A stretch of 64,000 nucleotides of DNA from an uncultured Lachnospiraceae bacterium (GTDB lineage: Bacteria; Bacillota; Clostridia; Lachnospirales; Lachnospiraceae), in contig UQLY01000002.1 in assembly GCA_900542015.1 (NCBI GenBank), forward strand, positions 248,001 through 312,000, given 5' to 3'. Made by a program: the position numbers and the translations under genes. Positions within the stretch are counted from its first letter, which is position 1; every line of letters begins with the position of its first letter. This document shows, one piece after another, positions 24,559 through 32,810 of the stretch. Under the pieces are notes generated by a model. The model saw only the letters and a list, made by a program, of their open reading frames with translations, was not told where the DNA came from and made no database searches.

Positions 24559-25689
24559 TTACTGAAGGTCTCCTTCGGTGTAGTATCCGGAGTCGATCAA
24601 CAGCTCTTTGTAGTTATCTACGTCTGCGAATACAGGAGCGCAAAGGTAAGAAGGAATGATGCCTGTACCATTGTCATAAGACTCTGTATCGTTTACGTCA
24701 ACTTCTTCGTCATTTAAGATCTGACCTACCATCTTAACAACCTGGCTTGCAAGAGTACGTGTATCTTTGAATACGGACATGGACTGTTTTCCAGCGATCA
24801 TGTTCTTAACGTTCTCAATATCGCAGTCCTGACCGGTTACGATAGGATATTCGCCGTTGTAGTTAGCTGCTAAAGCGTTCTCTACACCAAGAGCTGTAGA
24901 GTCGTTGGAGCAAAGCCATGCGTCTACATTGGTTCCGTCAGCATAGAAAGAAGAAAGAATGTTCTCTGCTCTGGACTGTGCTGTCTCTGTTGCCCATGTA
25001 GGAGTAGCGGTCTCATCAAAAGAGGTCTGTCCGGAAACAACTACCAGCTTACCGGATTCGATGTAAGGATTTAATACATCCATAGCACCGTTGTAGAAGT
25101 AACCAGCGTTGTTATCACCGGGGTCTCCTGCGGTAATCTCAAGGTTGAAAGTTTCTGTTGTGTTGTCAAGGTCTAAGGTATCAACAATGTACTGACCCTG
25201 AACGGTACCTACCATGTAGTTATCGAATGTAGCATAGTAGGAAACTGCATCGGAGTTCATTAACAGACGGTCATAAGCAATTACCGGAATGTTGGACTCT
25301 TTTGCCATGTCAAGCGCTTCACCGAGGGAAGAACCTTCGATTGCTGCGATAACCAGTACGTCAGCTCCGCTGGAGATCATGTTCTCGATCTGGGAAACCT
25401 GCGTCTGAACGTCGTTGGAAGCGTACTGAAGATCTACTTCATAACCTGCTGCAGTAAGCTCTGCTTCCATGTTGGAACCATCCTGATTCCATCTCTGTAA
25501 ATCTTTGGTCGGCATGGATACGCCAACTCTTGTTCCGTTAGAAGCTGCGGGTTCTGCTGCTTCTTCCGTTTCTGCTTCCGTACCTGCGTCGGATCCTGCA
25601 TCTGTGCTGGCTGCTTCGCTTCCGCATCCTACCAGCAGAGAAGCTACTAATGCAACACTAAGTAATGCGCTAAGTAATTTCTTTCTCAT
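24559..25689 (-). CDS. Sugar ABC transporter substrate-binding lipoprotein (ChvE/XylF-like)
   Basis: Extracellular sugar-binding lipoprotein of 376 residues. The signal peptide ends in the lipobox LLVGC (Cys at about 22), followed by an Ala/Glu/Asp-rich linker and a type 1 periplasmic-binding fold (RVGVSMPTKDLQRWNQDG, VIAAIEGSSLGEALDMA, IPVIAYDRLLMNS, VTGQDCDIENVKNM). The QRWNQDG and AYDRLL segments resemble multiple-sugar-binding ChvE proteins. First gene of the transporter operon, with a GGGAGG ribosome-binding site. Confidence 0.94.
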   Translation of the reverse strand: MRKKLLSALLSVALVASLLVGCGSEAASTDAGSDAGTEAETEEAAEPAASNGTRVGVSMPTKDLQRWNQDGSNMEAELTAAGYEVDLQYASNDVQTQVSQIENMISSGADVLVIAAIEGSSLGEALDMAKESNIPVIAYDRLLMNSDAVSYYATFDNYMVGTVQGQYIVDTLDLDNTTETFNLEITAGDPGDNNAGYFYNGAMDVLNPYIESGKLVVVSGQTSFDETATPTWATETAQSRAENILSSFYADGTNVDAWLCSNDSTALGVENALAANYNGEYPIVTGQDCDIENVKNMIAGKQSMSVFKDTRTLASQVVKMVGQILNDEEVDVNDTESYDNGTGIIPSYLCAPVFADVDNYKELLIDSGYYTEGDLQ

Positions 25690-25891
25690 GTTAGAAATCC
25701 TCCCTTATTATAAATTTTAATTTTCCGGAGACTCTGCTGTCTCCTTGTTACGCTATCAATATACCACAGGTCAAATAGTAAATGTTTGCGAATTTCTGCA
25801 TTTTTTTGAAAGCGTGCACGAGCAAATTTTAAAGGGGTAGCATTTTTTTGTCCGATTTTTTTGAAATCACAATTTTTTGCTAATTCTTTTC
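25690..25891 (-). promoter_or_regulatory. Control region of the sugar transporter operon
   Basis: This 202-base gap contains three T-tract direct repeats (GCATTTTTTTGAAA from 25798, GCATTTTTTTGTCC from 25840, CGATTTTTTTGAAA from 25853), a partial cre-like sequence TGAAAGCGTGCACG (25807-25820), promoter-like TTGACC and TATATT on the minus strand, and a perfect leader hairpin GGAGAC/GTCTCC (25727-25744). The repeats are candidates for binding by the AraC-type regulator encoded upstream; this is inference. Confidence 0.4.
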
Positions 25892-26977
25892 TCAGCGTTC
25901 CACTACATTCAGGTATACCTCGTCCCTCAGGTGAAACCCGCTTTCTATAATCACCTCATCCATATTGTCCGCATTGACCGCAATTGGCTCAAGCACGATG
26001 CTTGGGATTTCATACGTCCCGTCCGACAAAGTGCCGTTGATTCCCGAGACCGCCTCCCCCTTTGCCAGCGCGATCGCACATTCCGCCGCCGCCTTTGCCT
26101 GTTTTTCCACCGGCTTGTAAACGGTCATAAGCTGAGTGCCTTCCACAATTCTCTGACACGCCTCCAGTTCCGCGTCCTGTCCCGTCACAATGATCGAACC
26201 CGCCCTTCTCTTTTCGGCGAGCACCCGTACCGTCTGCGTGGCGAGGCTGTCGTTTCCGCACATGATCCCGTCAACCTCGTCGAGGACCTCCGGATGTTCA
26301 TAAATATAATCCGAAGCGTATTCCGGTTTCCAGTTGTCCGCATACATAATATCCACGACCTCGATATCGTTATTTTCCATAACCTCCGTAAATCCGCTGT
26401 TGACCATCGCCACATTATTATCCGATGTAGGACCGGAAAGCATCAGCACCTTTCCGCCGGAAAGCCCTGCATCCACCATCGCCTCTCCCATCAGGGTGCC
26501 GACCTTTTCATTATCAAAGGATATATAAAGATCCACGTCCGCATTGTGAATCATGCGGTCATAGGCAATGACAGCGATACCCGCGTCCTTTGCCTTCTGC
26601 ACCACTTCCGCCAAGCCGTCGGAATCGATGCCTACAATTACAATCACATCCATATTCTTTTCAATCAGGTATTCGATCCGGTCAATCTGTTCTTGGGGAT
26701 CGCCGTTAGCGTTTTGCACATTTACTTCCGCGCCCAGCTCCTTTGCCGTGGATACAAATACATCCCGGTCCCTCTCCCAGCGTTCGATCAGATAAGAGTC
26801 AAAGCAGATGCCGATCTGGATTTTCCCGTCGTCCTCCTTCACGTGGCTTTCCTCCCGCACAGGCGCGGCGCATGCGAACAGCCCCGCCGAAAGAACAGCG
26901 CAGAAAAACACCGCAAACGCTTTCCGGAAGAACCGTCCTTTTTTTCCGTATAATCCGTAAGAGAGTTTATCTTTCAC
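25892..26977 (-). CDS. Second sugar-binding lipoprotein, coupled to the regulator genes
   Basis: Type 1 periplasmic-binding protein of 361 residues with an N-terminal signal ending LFACA (lipid-modified Cys probable near residue 36). Conserved pieces are IQIGICFDSYLIERWERDRD, GIAVIAYDRMIHNADVDLYIS and IIVTGQDAELEACQ, close to xylose-binding XylF proteins. GTG at 26977 overlaps the end of the response-regulator gene by 11 bases and has GGAGG at nine bases. Its coupling to the regulators and not the transporter suggests a sensory or alternative-substrate role. Confidence 0.88.
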   Translation of the reverse strand: MKDKLSYGLYGKKGRFFRKAFAVFFCAVLSAGLFACAAPVREESHVKEDDGKIQIGICFDSYLIERWERDRDVFVSTAKELGAEVNVQNANGDPQEQIDRIEYLIEKNMDVIVIVGIDSDGLAEVVQKAKDAGIAVIAYDRMIHNADVDLYISFDNEKVGTLMGEAMVDAGLSGGKVLMLSGPTSDNNVAMVNSGFTEVMENNDIEVVDIMYADNWKPEYASDYIYEHPEVLDEVDGIMCGNDSLATQTVRVLAEKRRAGSIIVTGQDAELEACQRIVEGTQLMTVYKPVEKQAKAAAECAIALAKGEAVSGINGTLSDGTYEIPSIVLEPIAVNADNMDEVIIESGFHLRDEVYLNVVER

Positions 26978-28574
26978 CGCTTTTTCCCTCCTTGTACTCT
27001 GTAGGCGTAACGCCCACGTTCTTTTTGAAGGTACGGCTAAAATAATTCGGGTCGGAGTAGCCCACCTGCGCGCAGATTTCCTTCATGGAAAGCGAGGAAG
27101 ACAGCAACAGTTCCTTCGCTTTTTCCATGCGGACAGCCGTGACATATTCAATAAAGTTTTCTCCGGTTTCTTCTTTAAATATTTTACTGAAATAATAAGG
27201 ACTGATATTGACTTCCTCGGATACGTCGTCCAAAGAGAGCTCCTTGTGGAAATTGGCGTTGATATAGGCTTTCGTCTTCGCCACGATACCGTTGGACTGT
27301 GCTTCTTTATTATTTGCTACGTCTCTGACCGCCGCGTCCATTTTATCCACAAACCAGCCCCGCAGCTTTTCCATATCGCTTCCCATTCCCATAATGGTCG
27401 GCAGATAGTCCTGACGGGAGCGGAAACGGTAGGTCTTAGAGCTTCCCTCATAGCCGATCTTTTCGGCGCGCAGGACAAATTCCAATGCCTTTAGTTTAAT
27501 ATCGCTCTCACAGTCTCCGTAATTTTCCACCATCCAGTCAAAATAACGGTTGACAGCCGTATGCTGCTGCTCAATATTTCCCTTTTCCGTATGCTCAAAT
27601 ATCTCGCGCTCCGTTTCCACCGGATAATTCTCTTCATAATCGCAGCCTACGGGAATATCGTCCACATGCGCCACGCTTCCGTCCGACTGGATCAAAACAT
27701 GCAGCGCCTCGTTATAGGATTTCATAGCGTCCTGCAGCCTTCCGATATGTCCAAAGCCCATGCGGAAAGATATGTCCATGCGGCTGCGTAGCTTGCGTAC
27801 CATTTCCCTCGCCTTATCAATAACGGCAATTCTTTCATTATAATCCTGTTTATCCTCTGCGGCAGGGATGAGGATCGCGATTTTATTCGCCATAACCGAA
27901 CCCATAATGCACTTAAAATATCCTTTGACGATCTCCCGCACCTCGTTGTAGTGGTTCTGCACGCGCACGGAAGTCCCTACCACGTTGGTCATATGGTTCT
28001 TAATCTGACTTTCTCCGAAAATAAGCACGCCCATATAACAGTAGTCCTCTTTGATTTCCAGCAGATTTTTAAAATTTTCCACATCTTCGTCAAAGTATTC
28101 CGAAAACAATAAGTTATAGATCAGTCCGTTTTCAATAATGGGCACCACCGTTTCCATTTTCTCACGGATCATCAGATCCTGGCTCCGCTTCTCCCGCTCC
28201 TTGTCAATAATCGACATGGCGCGCCTGAGCACTTCGATGATTTTGCTTTTTTCGACGGGCTTATTGAGATATTCCAATACGCCCAGATTGATCGCTTCCT
28301 TGGCATAATCGAATTTGTCGTAAGCGGACATAACGATAAAAATGGTATTGGCGTTATTTTCCCGGATCTCCCTCATCGCCTCGATCCCGTTAATCCCCGG
28401 CATCTGTATATCCATAAACGCAATATCCGGGCGGAAATGCTCCGCAAGCTCAATGACGTTTCTTCCGGTTTTGGCAAACTCGATCTGGCACTGATCTTTA
28501 AATTCTTTTTCTATAATAAAGCGAAGGGAATCGATCACAATTCCTTCGTCGTCCGCCAGCATAATCTTATACAT
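26967..28574 (-). CDS. YesN-type response regulator with AraC DNA-binding domain
   Basis: Transcription regulator of 535 residues. The receiver domain (1-120) has Asp8-Asp9, phospho-acceptor Asp55 (AFMDIQMPG) and the lysine in EYLNKPVEKSK. A long central region follows, then two AraC helix-turn-helix motifs at the C-terminus (LSLDDVSEEVNISPYYFSKI and MKEICAQVGYSDPNYFSRTF). It overlaps the kinase gene by eight bases. Likely activator of the transporter operon at 25689; inferred from neighbourhood and the known behaviour of XylFII-LytS/YesN systems. Confidence 0.94.
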   Translation of the reverse strand: MYKIMLADDEGIVIDSLRFIIEKEFKDQCQIEFAKTGRNVIELAEHFRPDIAFMDIQMPGINGIEAMREIRENNANTIFIVMSAYDKFDYAKEAINLGVLEYLNKPVEKSKIIEVLRRAMSIIDKEREKRSQDLMIREKMETVVPIIENGLIYNLLFSEYFDEDVENFKNLLEIKEDYCYMGVLIFGESQIKNHMTNVVGTSVRVQNHYNEVREIVKGYFKCIMGSVMANKIAILIPAAEDKQDYNERIAVIDKAREMVRKLRSRMDISFRMGFGHIGRLQDAMKSYNEALHVLIQSDGSVAHVDDIPVGCDYEENYPVETEREIFEHTEKGNIEQQHTAVNRYFDWMVENYGDCESDIKLKALEFVLRAEKIGYEGSSKTYRFRSRQDYLPTIMGMGSDMEKLRGWFVDKMDAAVRDVANNKEAQSNGIVAKTKAYINANFHKELSLDDVSEEVNISPYYFSKIFKEETGENFIEYVTAVRMEKAKELLLSSSLSMKEICAQVGYSDPNYFSRTFKKNVGVTPTEYKEGKSGER

Positions 28575-30072
28575 TGGGAACCTCCTTTTCTTTTCCTAAG
28601 GGAATACGGATCACAACCTGCGTTCCCTTGTTGTATCCGGGACTGCTGATCGCAAATACGTCGTCCCTTTCATAAAACAGTTTCAGCCTTCCTATCACGT
28701 TATCCAGACCGATTCCGTTGGAATCTCCCTTTAAATCCGTCTGCTTCAATTTGGAAGTCATGATCTGGTCGATCTTTTCCTGCTCCATGCCGATCCCGTT
28801 ATCCCGGATGCGGATATAAGCGCCGTCCCCTTCCCGGTATACGGCAAGCTCTATCTTTCCTTCCCAGGAAATGTCCCGGATTCCATAGTTGACGCTGTTT
28901 TCCACGACAGGCTGGAGGATCATCGCGGGAATAGCAAGATTCTCCAGCGCCGGGTCCACATCCTTCTCGTAATGGATTTCTCCCGAAAACCGCACGTTTA
29001 AAATATAAATATAATTATCAATCAGTTCCAGCTCCTCCCGCAAAGGTACGGTATCATGGTCCTTTTTGATATTATAGCGGAAGAAATCAGCCATATTCTG
29101 AATATACTCGTAGGTCCGGTCCGCGCCCTCCATCATGGCAAGCTGCGCCCCCGCATTCAGAGTGTTGAACAAAAAATGGGGATTGATCTGCGCCTGCAGG
29201 TATTTCAGTTGGGCGTCCTTTAAATGGGTTTCCATTTTCAGCTCCCGTTCCTTGAGCACGCGTTCGTTATCCATACTGGTTTTTAACCGCTCGATATAAT
29301 TGCGGATACTGATGATCATCTGATTAAAGGCATTGGTTACGACGCCGACCTCATCCCGGGAATTTACTTCCATCAGGTCTACGTCAAAATCGCCTCCCGC
29401 CACCTGATCCGCAACGGCGGACAGATTTTTCAACGGCTTGGTAATATTTCCCACTACCATTATGACCAGCAGAATATTGCTGAACGCCACAATGACAAAT
29501 ACAACCGTATTGACAATCTCCACATATCTTAAAGTTACGGACAAAACGGAATAGTTGGCGGAATTGCTCTTAAACTGCTCGTTGTTCAGGCTGCTGATAT
29601 AGGTCGTAATATAGCCGTATATGGTGTCCGCCTCTTCGCTGTAGGTTCTGTACTTTTCCACGTTGCGCCCGCGCTTCGCCTCCACCGCAAGCTCCGTCAG
29701 CTCCAGATATTGCGCGGACATTTCCTTGATATTGCGTTCCATCCTCTGGGATTCGTTTCCGGTTACCTGATCGGAAAACCTCTCAATCTGCTCCGAATAG
29801 TCCTGATAAGCCTTATAATAGCCGTCCATGGCGTCCGTCGTCTTCGTATTCAGATAATTGATCAGTCCGGTCTGCACCTGCTCCAGAGAATCCGACAGCT
29901 TATTCAGATTGATATTGCTCACATAGATCTGATCCAGGCGCTGCAGCATATTGTTGATATTGCGGTACATAAACAGATTCACGATCAAAATCAGGATCGT
30001 CGTCAGACAGTATACCATGACCAGCTTGGTTTGGATCGGCAGATCGGCAACTTTTTCTTTTGCTTTCATCAT
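28567..30072 (-). CDS. YesM-type sensor histidine kinase
   Basis: Membrane kinase of 501 residues: TM1 (about 18-36), an extracellular helical region rich in charged residues, TM2 (about 190-210), a HAMP domain, then the HisKA_7TM/His_kinase motif LQAQINPHFLFNTLNA with the phospho-acceptor His and an HATPase domain (ENSVNYGI, RDNGIGM, GIGLDNVIGRL). Start overlaps the stop of the upstream membrane-anchored binding protein as ATGA. Likely receives the sugar signal from that protein. Confidence 0.94.
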   Translation of the reverse strand: MMKAKEKVADLPIQTKLVMVYCLTTILILIVNLFMYRNINNMLQRLDQIYVSNINLNKLSDSLEQVQTGLINYLNTKTTDAMDGYYKAYQDYSEQIERFSDQVTGNESQRMERNIKEMSAQYLELTELAVEAKRGRNVEKYRTYSEEADTIYGYITTYISSLNNEQFKSNSANYSVLSVTLRYVEIVNTVVFVIVAFSNILLVIMVVGNITKPLKNLSAVADQVAGGDFDVDLMEVNSRDEVGVVTNAFNQMIISIRNYIERLKTSMDNERVLKERELKMETHLKDAQLKYLQAQINPHFLFNTLNAGAQLAMMEGADRTYEYIQNMADFFRYNIKKDHDTVPLREELELIDNYIYILNVRFSGEIHYEKDVDPALENLAIPAMILQPVVENSVNYGIRDISWEGKIELAVYREGDGAYIRIRDNGIGMEQEKIDQIMTSKLKQTDLKGDSNGIGLDNVIGRLKLFYERDDVFAISSPGYNKGTQVVIRIPLGKEKEVPNV

Positions 30073-31187
30073 TCCTCTCCTCCCAGATAATCCTTCACGT
30101 TAGATTGGTTTACCACATAAGTATCTACGGTAAAATATTCGCTGACATATCCTGTATCCAGATATTCCGATAAAGCGGTGGCACAATACCGCCCCATCTG
30201 TTTTGCGTCCATGGAAACGGTGGAATAAATCACTTCCTTCTCCACCCCGTTTAAAATCGTCTCGGAATCGTAATAACCGATAATATTGGTAATGCCTACC
30301 TTATTGTAATCGATTACCGCCTGATAAGCGCAGGAGGTATGAAGCTCGTTCAGGCAGATCAACACGTCGGGAACGTCCTCTTTTCCCATAAAAATATCCC
30401 TGATCGCTTCCTCCGCCGCAAAAGCCCCTTCATCGTCTATCAGATAAGCCTCCAGTTCAATCCTGCTTTCCAGCTCCGAATCCTTAGCAATTTCCTCCCT
30501 GATTCCGGACATCAGTAAATTCTGCCCGTTCCCGTCCTGCTCCTGGCTCGCCAGTACCATGACCCATATTTTATCTTCCTTTTGCGCGCCGCTTTGTTCC
30601 CGGTCTGCCAGGATATCTCCGACGAGCTCGCAGGTCTGTCCGCCGTAGGTCTGCCCCAGATCATAACGGCTGATCCCCACAAAGCTGATGCGTCCGCTGT
30701 CGGGCACGTCTTTGCTGACCACGACGACGGGAATCCCGCTTTCATTTGCCTTTGTAATCTCGTCGCGCAGCGAACGGCTGTCCTCGCCCTCTACGATAAT
30801 TCCGTCCACGCCGGAAGCAATGGCGATTTCCATGCGCTCTTCCATGGAATATTCGACGCCCAGATCTCCGGCAAACAGCTCTACATAATCTCCGACTTCC
30901 TCTCCGCCCTGCTTTGCCCCGGTATATACCTCCTGCCAGAACACCGCTCCATCGTTGGACGTAATCATAGCATAATATTTGTCATAATCTTCATATTCCA
31001 AATTCACTTCCACCGGGTCTAACTGATCCATCTGTATTTTAAATATGGCAATGCCGCTTAAAGTCACCAGAATCATCAGCCCCAGCAGGGAAAATGTCGT
31101 AACCGCGAAGGCGTTTTTATGAATTTTTCTTTTTTCTTTTCTTTTTTCGTCCCGATTGGTTTCTTTCCGCTCTCTTTTATTTTTCAA
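30069..31187 (-). CDS. Membrane-anchored sugar-sensing binding protein (XylFII-like)
   Basis: A 372-residue protein with a highly charged N-terminus, one membrane anchor (about residues 27-50) without a lipobox, and an extracellular type 1 periplasmic-binding fold (DGIIVEGEDSRSLRDEI, SGIPVVVVSKDVPDSGRISF, ITNIIGYYDSETI). This layout is that of XylFII-type sensors that signal to a partner kinase instead of feeding a transporter. TTG at 31187 follows GAAGGG at six bases and overlaps the GNAT gene end. It completes a three-component system with the kinase and regulator downstream. Confidence 0.85.
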   Translation of the reverse strand: MKNKRERKETNRDEKRKEKRKIHKNAFAVTTFSLLGLMILVTLSGIAIFKIQMDQLDPVEVNLEYEDYDKYYAMITSNDGAVFWQEVYTGAKQGGEEVGDYVELFAGDLGVEYSMEERMEIAIASGVDGIIVEGEDSRSLRDEITKANESGIPVVVVSKDVPDSGRISFVGISRYDLGQTYGGQTCELVGDILADREQSGAQKEDKIWVMVLASQEQDGNGQNLLMSGIREEIAKDSELESRIELEAYLIDDEGAFAAEEAIRDIFMGKEDVPDVLICLNELHTSCAYQAVIDYNKVGITNIIGYYDSETILNGVEKEVIYSTVSMDAKQMGRYCATALSEYLDTGYVSEYFTVDTYVVNQSNVKDYLGGEE

Positions 31188-32052
31188 TGGTTTCCCTTCC
31201 GTCTCGTCCCTGCGCGACCGTATAAATATATTGCTGCATCTTAACGCCGTCTGTTTCTATTTCTCTGTCCTCGCGAAAGCCAAGCTTTCTGCAAAGCCCC
31301 AGGGACGCTTTATTTTCTTCCCTGAAAAGCACTCTGAGGGTCGTAAATCCCAGCTCCCGGGCGGCATACTCCACAATCGCCCTGCAGACCTCGGTCGCGT
31401 AGCCCTGTCTCTGATAGGGGGTTCCAATGACATATCCCAGCTCCGGCGTATCAAAGCCTTCCCTGCACGCCAGCCCCGCCCTGCCGATCAGCCTGCCGCT
31501 TTCCTTTTGTATGACCGCCCAGATCCCATAGCCGCAAAACCGATATACCTGTTGCGTATAATCCCTGATATAGGCGCGCTCCGCCTCCCGATCCTCGTAC
31601 AATCCCTCCGTATAGAGGGTCACCGACGGATCGCGATAGATTTCATACAACTCGTCCAGATCGTCTTCGGTCAGCTCCCGCAGAATGCACCGTTTTGTTT
31701 CCAAAATGACCCACGGGAGGTTTATAAAGCGGCAATAAACCTTATCCATATAAAAAAGATCCACGCCTTCCAAATCCGTTACCGCATAGGGAATATCCGC
31801 AAAGCTTCCCTCCCGGTTCCCGTCATGCAGGTAAAGCAAATACGCAACGCCGGATTTTTTTGCCTCCGCGCACCGCTCGATCCTGTCCGTTACAAAAAAT
31901 GCGTTCGCCGCGTCCTCCGGCATCCCCCGCACAATCCCGCCATGATAGTCCTTTTTCAGCGCTTCTATCCAGTTTTTGATTTCATCCGCCGGCACCCGTT
32001 TTGAAAAATCATAACCGATCAGCGAAATATTGTTTCCGTGCACGTTCGTCAT
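31177..32052 (-). CDS. GNAT family N-acetyltransferase with an extra N-terminal domain
   Basis: 291 residues. The C-terminal ~170 residues are a GNAT domain of the RimJ-like type (LETKRCILRELTEDDLDELY, LGYVIGTPYQRQGYATEVCR, NKASLGLCRKLGF). The first ~115 residues (KNWIEALKKDYHGGIVRGMP) form a separate domain seen in Lachnospiraceae homologues but without a known role. ATG at 32052 is favoured over 32070. There is no Shine-Dalgarno, and a TATACT box ends only six bases before the ATG, so the message may be leaderless. Its stop overlaps the sensor gene start, placing it first in the sensor operon. Confidence 0.78.
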   Translation of the reverse strand: MTNVHGNNISLIGYDFSKRVPADEIKNWIEALKKDYHGGIVRGMPEDAANAFFVTDRIERCAEAKKSGVAYLLYLHDGNREGSFADIPYAVTDLEGVDLFYMDKVYCRFINLPWVILETKRCILRELTEDDLDELYEIYRDPSVTLYTEGLYEDREAERAYIRDYTQQVYRFCGYGIWAVIQKESGRLIGRAGLACREGFDTPELGYVIGTPYQRQGYATEVCRAIVEYAARELGFTTLRVLFREENKASLGLCRKLGFREDREIETDGVKMQQYIYTVAQGRDGRETIEK

Positions 32053-32106
32053 GATTGTAGTATAACACAACTTTTCACAGATGTGCTTCTATTTCCTCGT
32101 TTTTTC

Positions 32107-32135
32107 TTTACGTCCCGGCTTATTTCCGCTACAAT
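32107..32135 (+). promoter_or_regulatory. Predicted promoter of the cyclophilin gene
   Basis: TTTACG (32107-32112), a 17-base spacer and TACAAT (32130-32135), 30 bases before the start codon, followed by AAAGGAGG. Confidence 0.6.
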
Positions 32136-32165
32136 ATACAAAGAATTTTAAAGGAGGCAATCACA

Positions 32166-32699
32166 ATGGCACAAAATCCGATTGTAACGATCACAATGGA
32201 AAACGGAGACGTCATGAAAGCGGAGCTGTATCCAGACGCCGCGCCGATTTCCGTAAACAATTTTATCAGTTTGATTAAGCAAGGCTTCTATGACGGCTTG
32301 ATCTTTCACAGAGTCATCCGCGGCTTTATGATTCAGGGCGGCTGCCCCGACGGAACCGGAATGGGCGGTCCGGGCTACTCCATCCGCGGCGAATTTGCCC
32401 ACAACGGGGTCAAAAACGACTTAAAGCACACCGAAGGCGTACTTTCCATGGCGAGGGCAATGCACCCCAATTCGGCTGGAAGCCAGTTCTTTATCATGCA
32501 CAAGACTTCCCCGCACCTGGACGGCGAATACGCTGCGTTTGGGAAAATTACAGAGGGTATGGATATCGTCAATAAGATAGCGGAGACCGCAACCGATTAT
32601 TCGGACAGACCCATTGAGGAACAGAAAATCAAGACCATGACCGTCGATACCTTCGGCGTGGAATATCCGGAACCGGATAAGATACTTGCAGGTTTCTGA
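32166..32699 (+). CDS. ppiB: Cyclophilin-type peptidyl-prolyl cis-trans isomerase
   Basis: Cytoplasmic protein-folding catalyst of 177 residues. Core motifs FHRVIRGFMIQGGCPDGTGMGGPGY are present in part (FHRVIRGFMIQGG), with GVLSMARAMHPNSAGSQFFI and the helix DGEYAAFGKITEGMDIV. No signal peptide. Own promoter and AAAGGAGG ribosome-binding site; divergent from the GNAT-sensor operon and convergent with the ammonium transporter. Confidence 0.96.
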   Translation: MAQNPIVTITMENGDVMKAELYPDAAPISVNNFISLIKQGFYDGLIFHRVIRGFMIQGGCPDGTGMGGPGYSIRGEFAHNGVKNDLKHTEGVLSMARAMHPNSAGSQFFIMHKTSPHLDGEYAAFGKITEGMDIVNKIAETATDYSDRPIEEQKIKTMTVDTFGVEYPEPDKILAGF

Positions 32700-32740
32700 C
32701 GCGGCAAGACAAAAAATCAGAAAAGCTGAAAGACAGAGCA

Positions 32741-32769
32741 GACCCCGGGTGGTGGAAGCACCCGGGGTC
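32741..32769. terminator. Terminator hairpin between ppiB and amt
   Basis: GACCCCGGGTG (32741-32751) and CACCCGGGGTC (32759-32769) form a perfect 11-base GC-rich stem with a seven-base loop. It lies between convergent genes. U-tracts are weak on both sides, stronger on the minus side further out. Confidence 0.65.
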
Positions 32770-32810
32770 CGTCTGTATATGTTAAACTAAGGGATTAGAT
32801 AAACGCTTAT

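Noticed and set aside
25807..25820. CcpA cre site before the sugar transporter
   Set aside because: TGAAAGCGTGCACG matches the cre consensus only partly, with two mismatches at important positions, so it is not called as a separate site.
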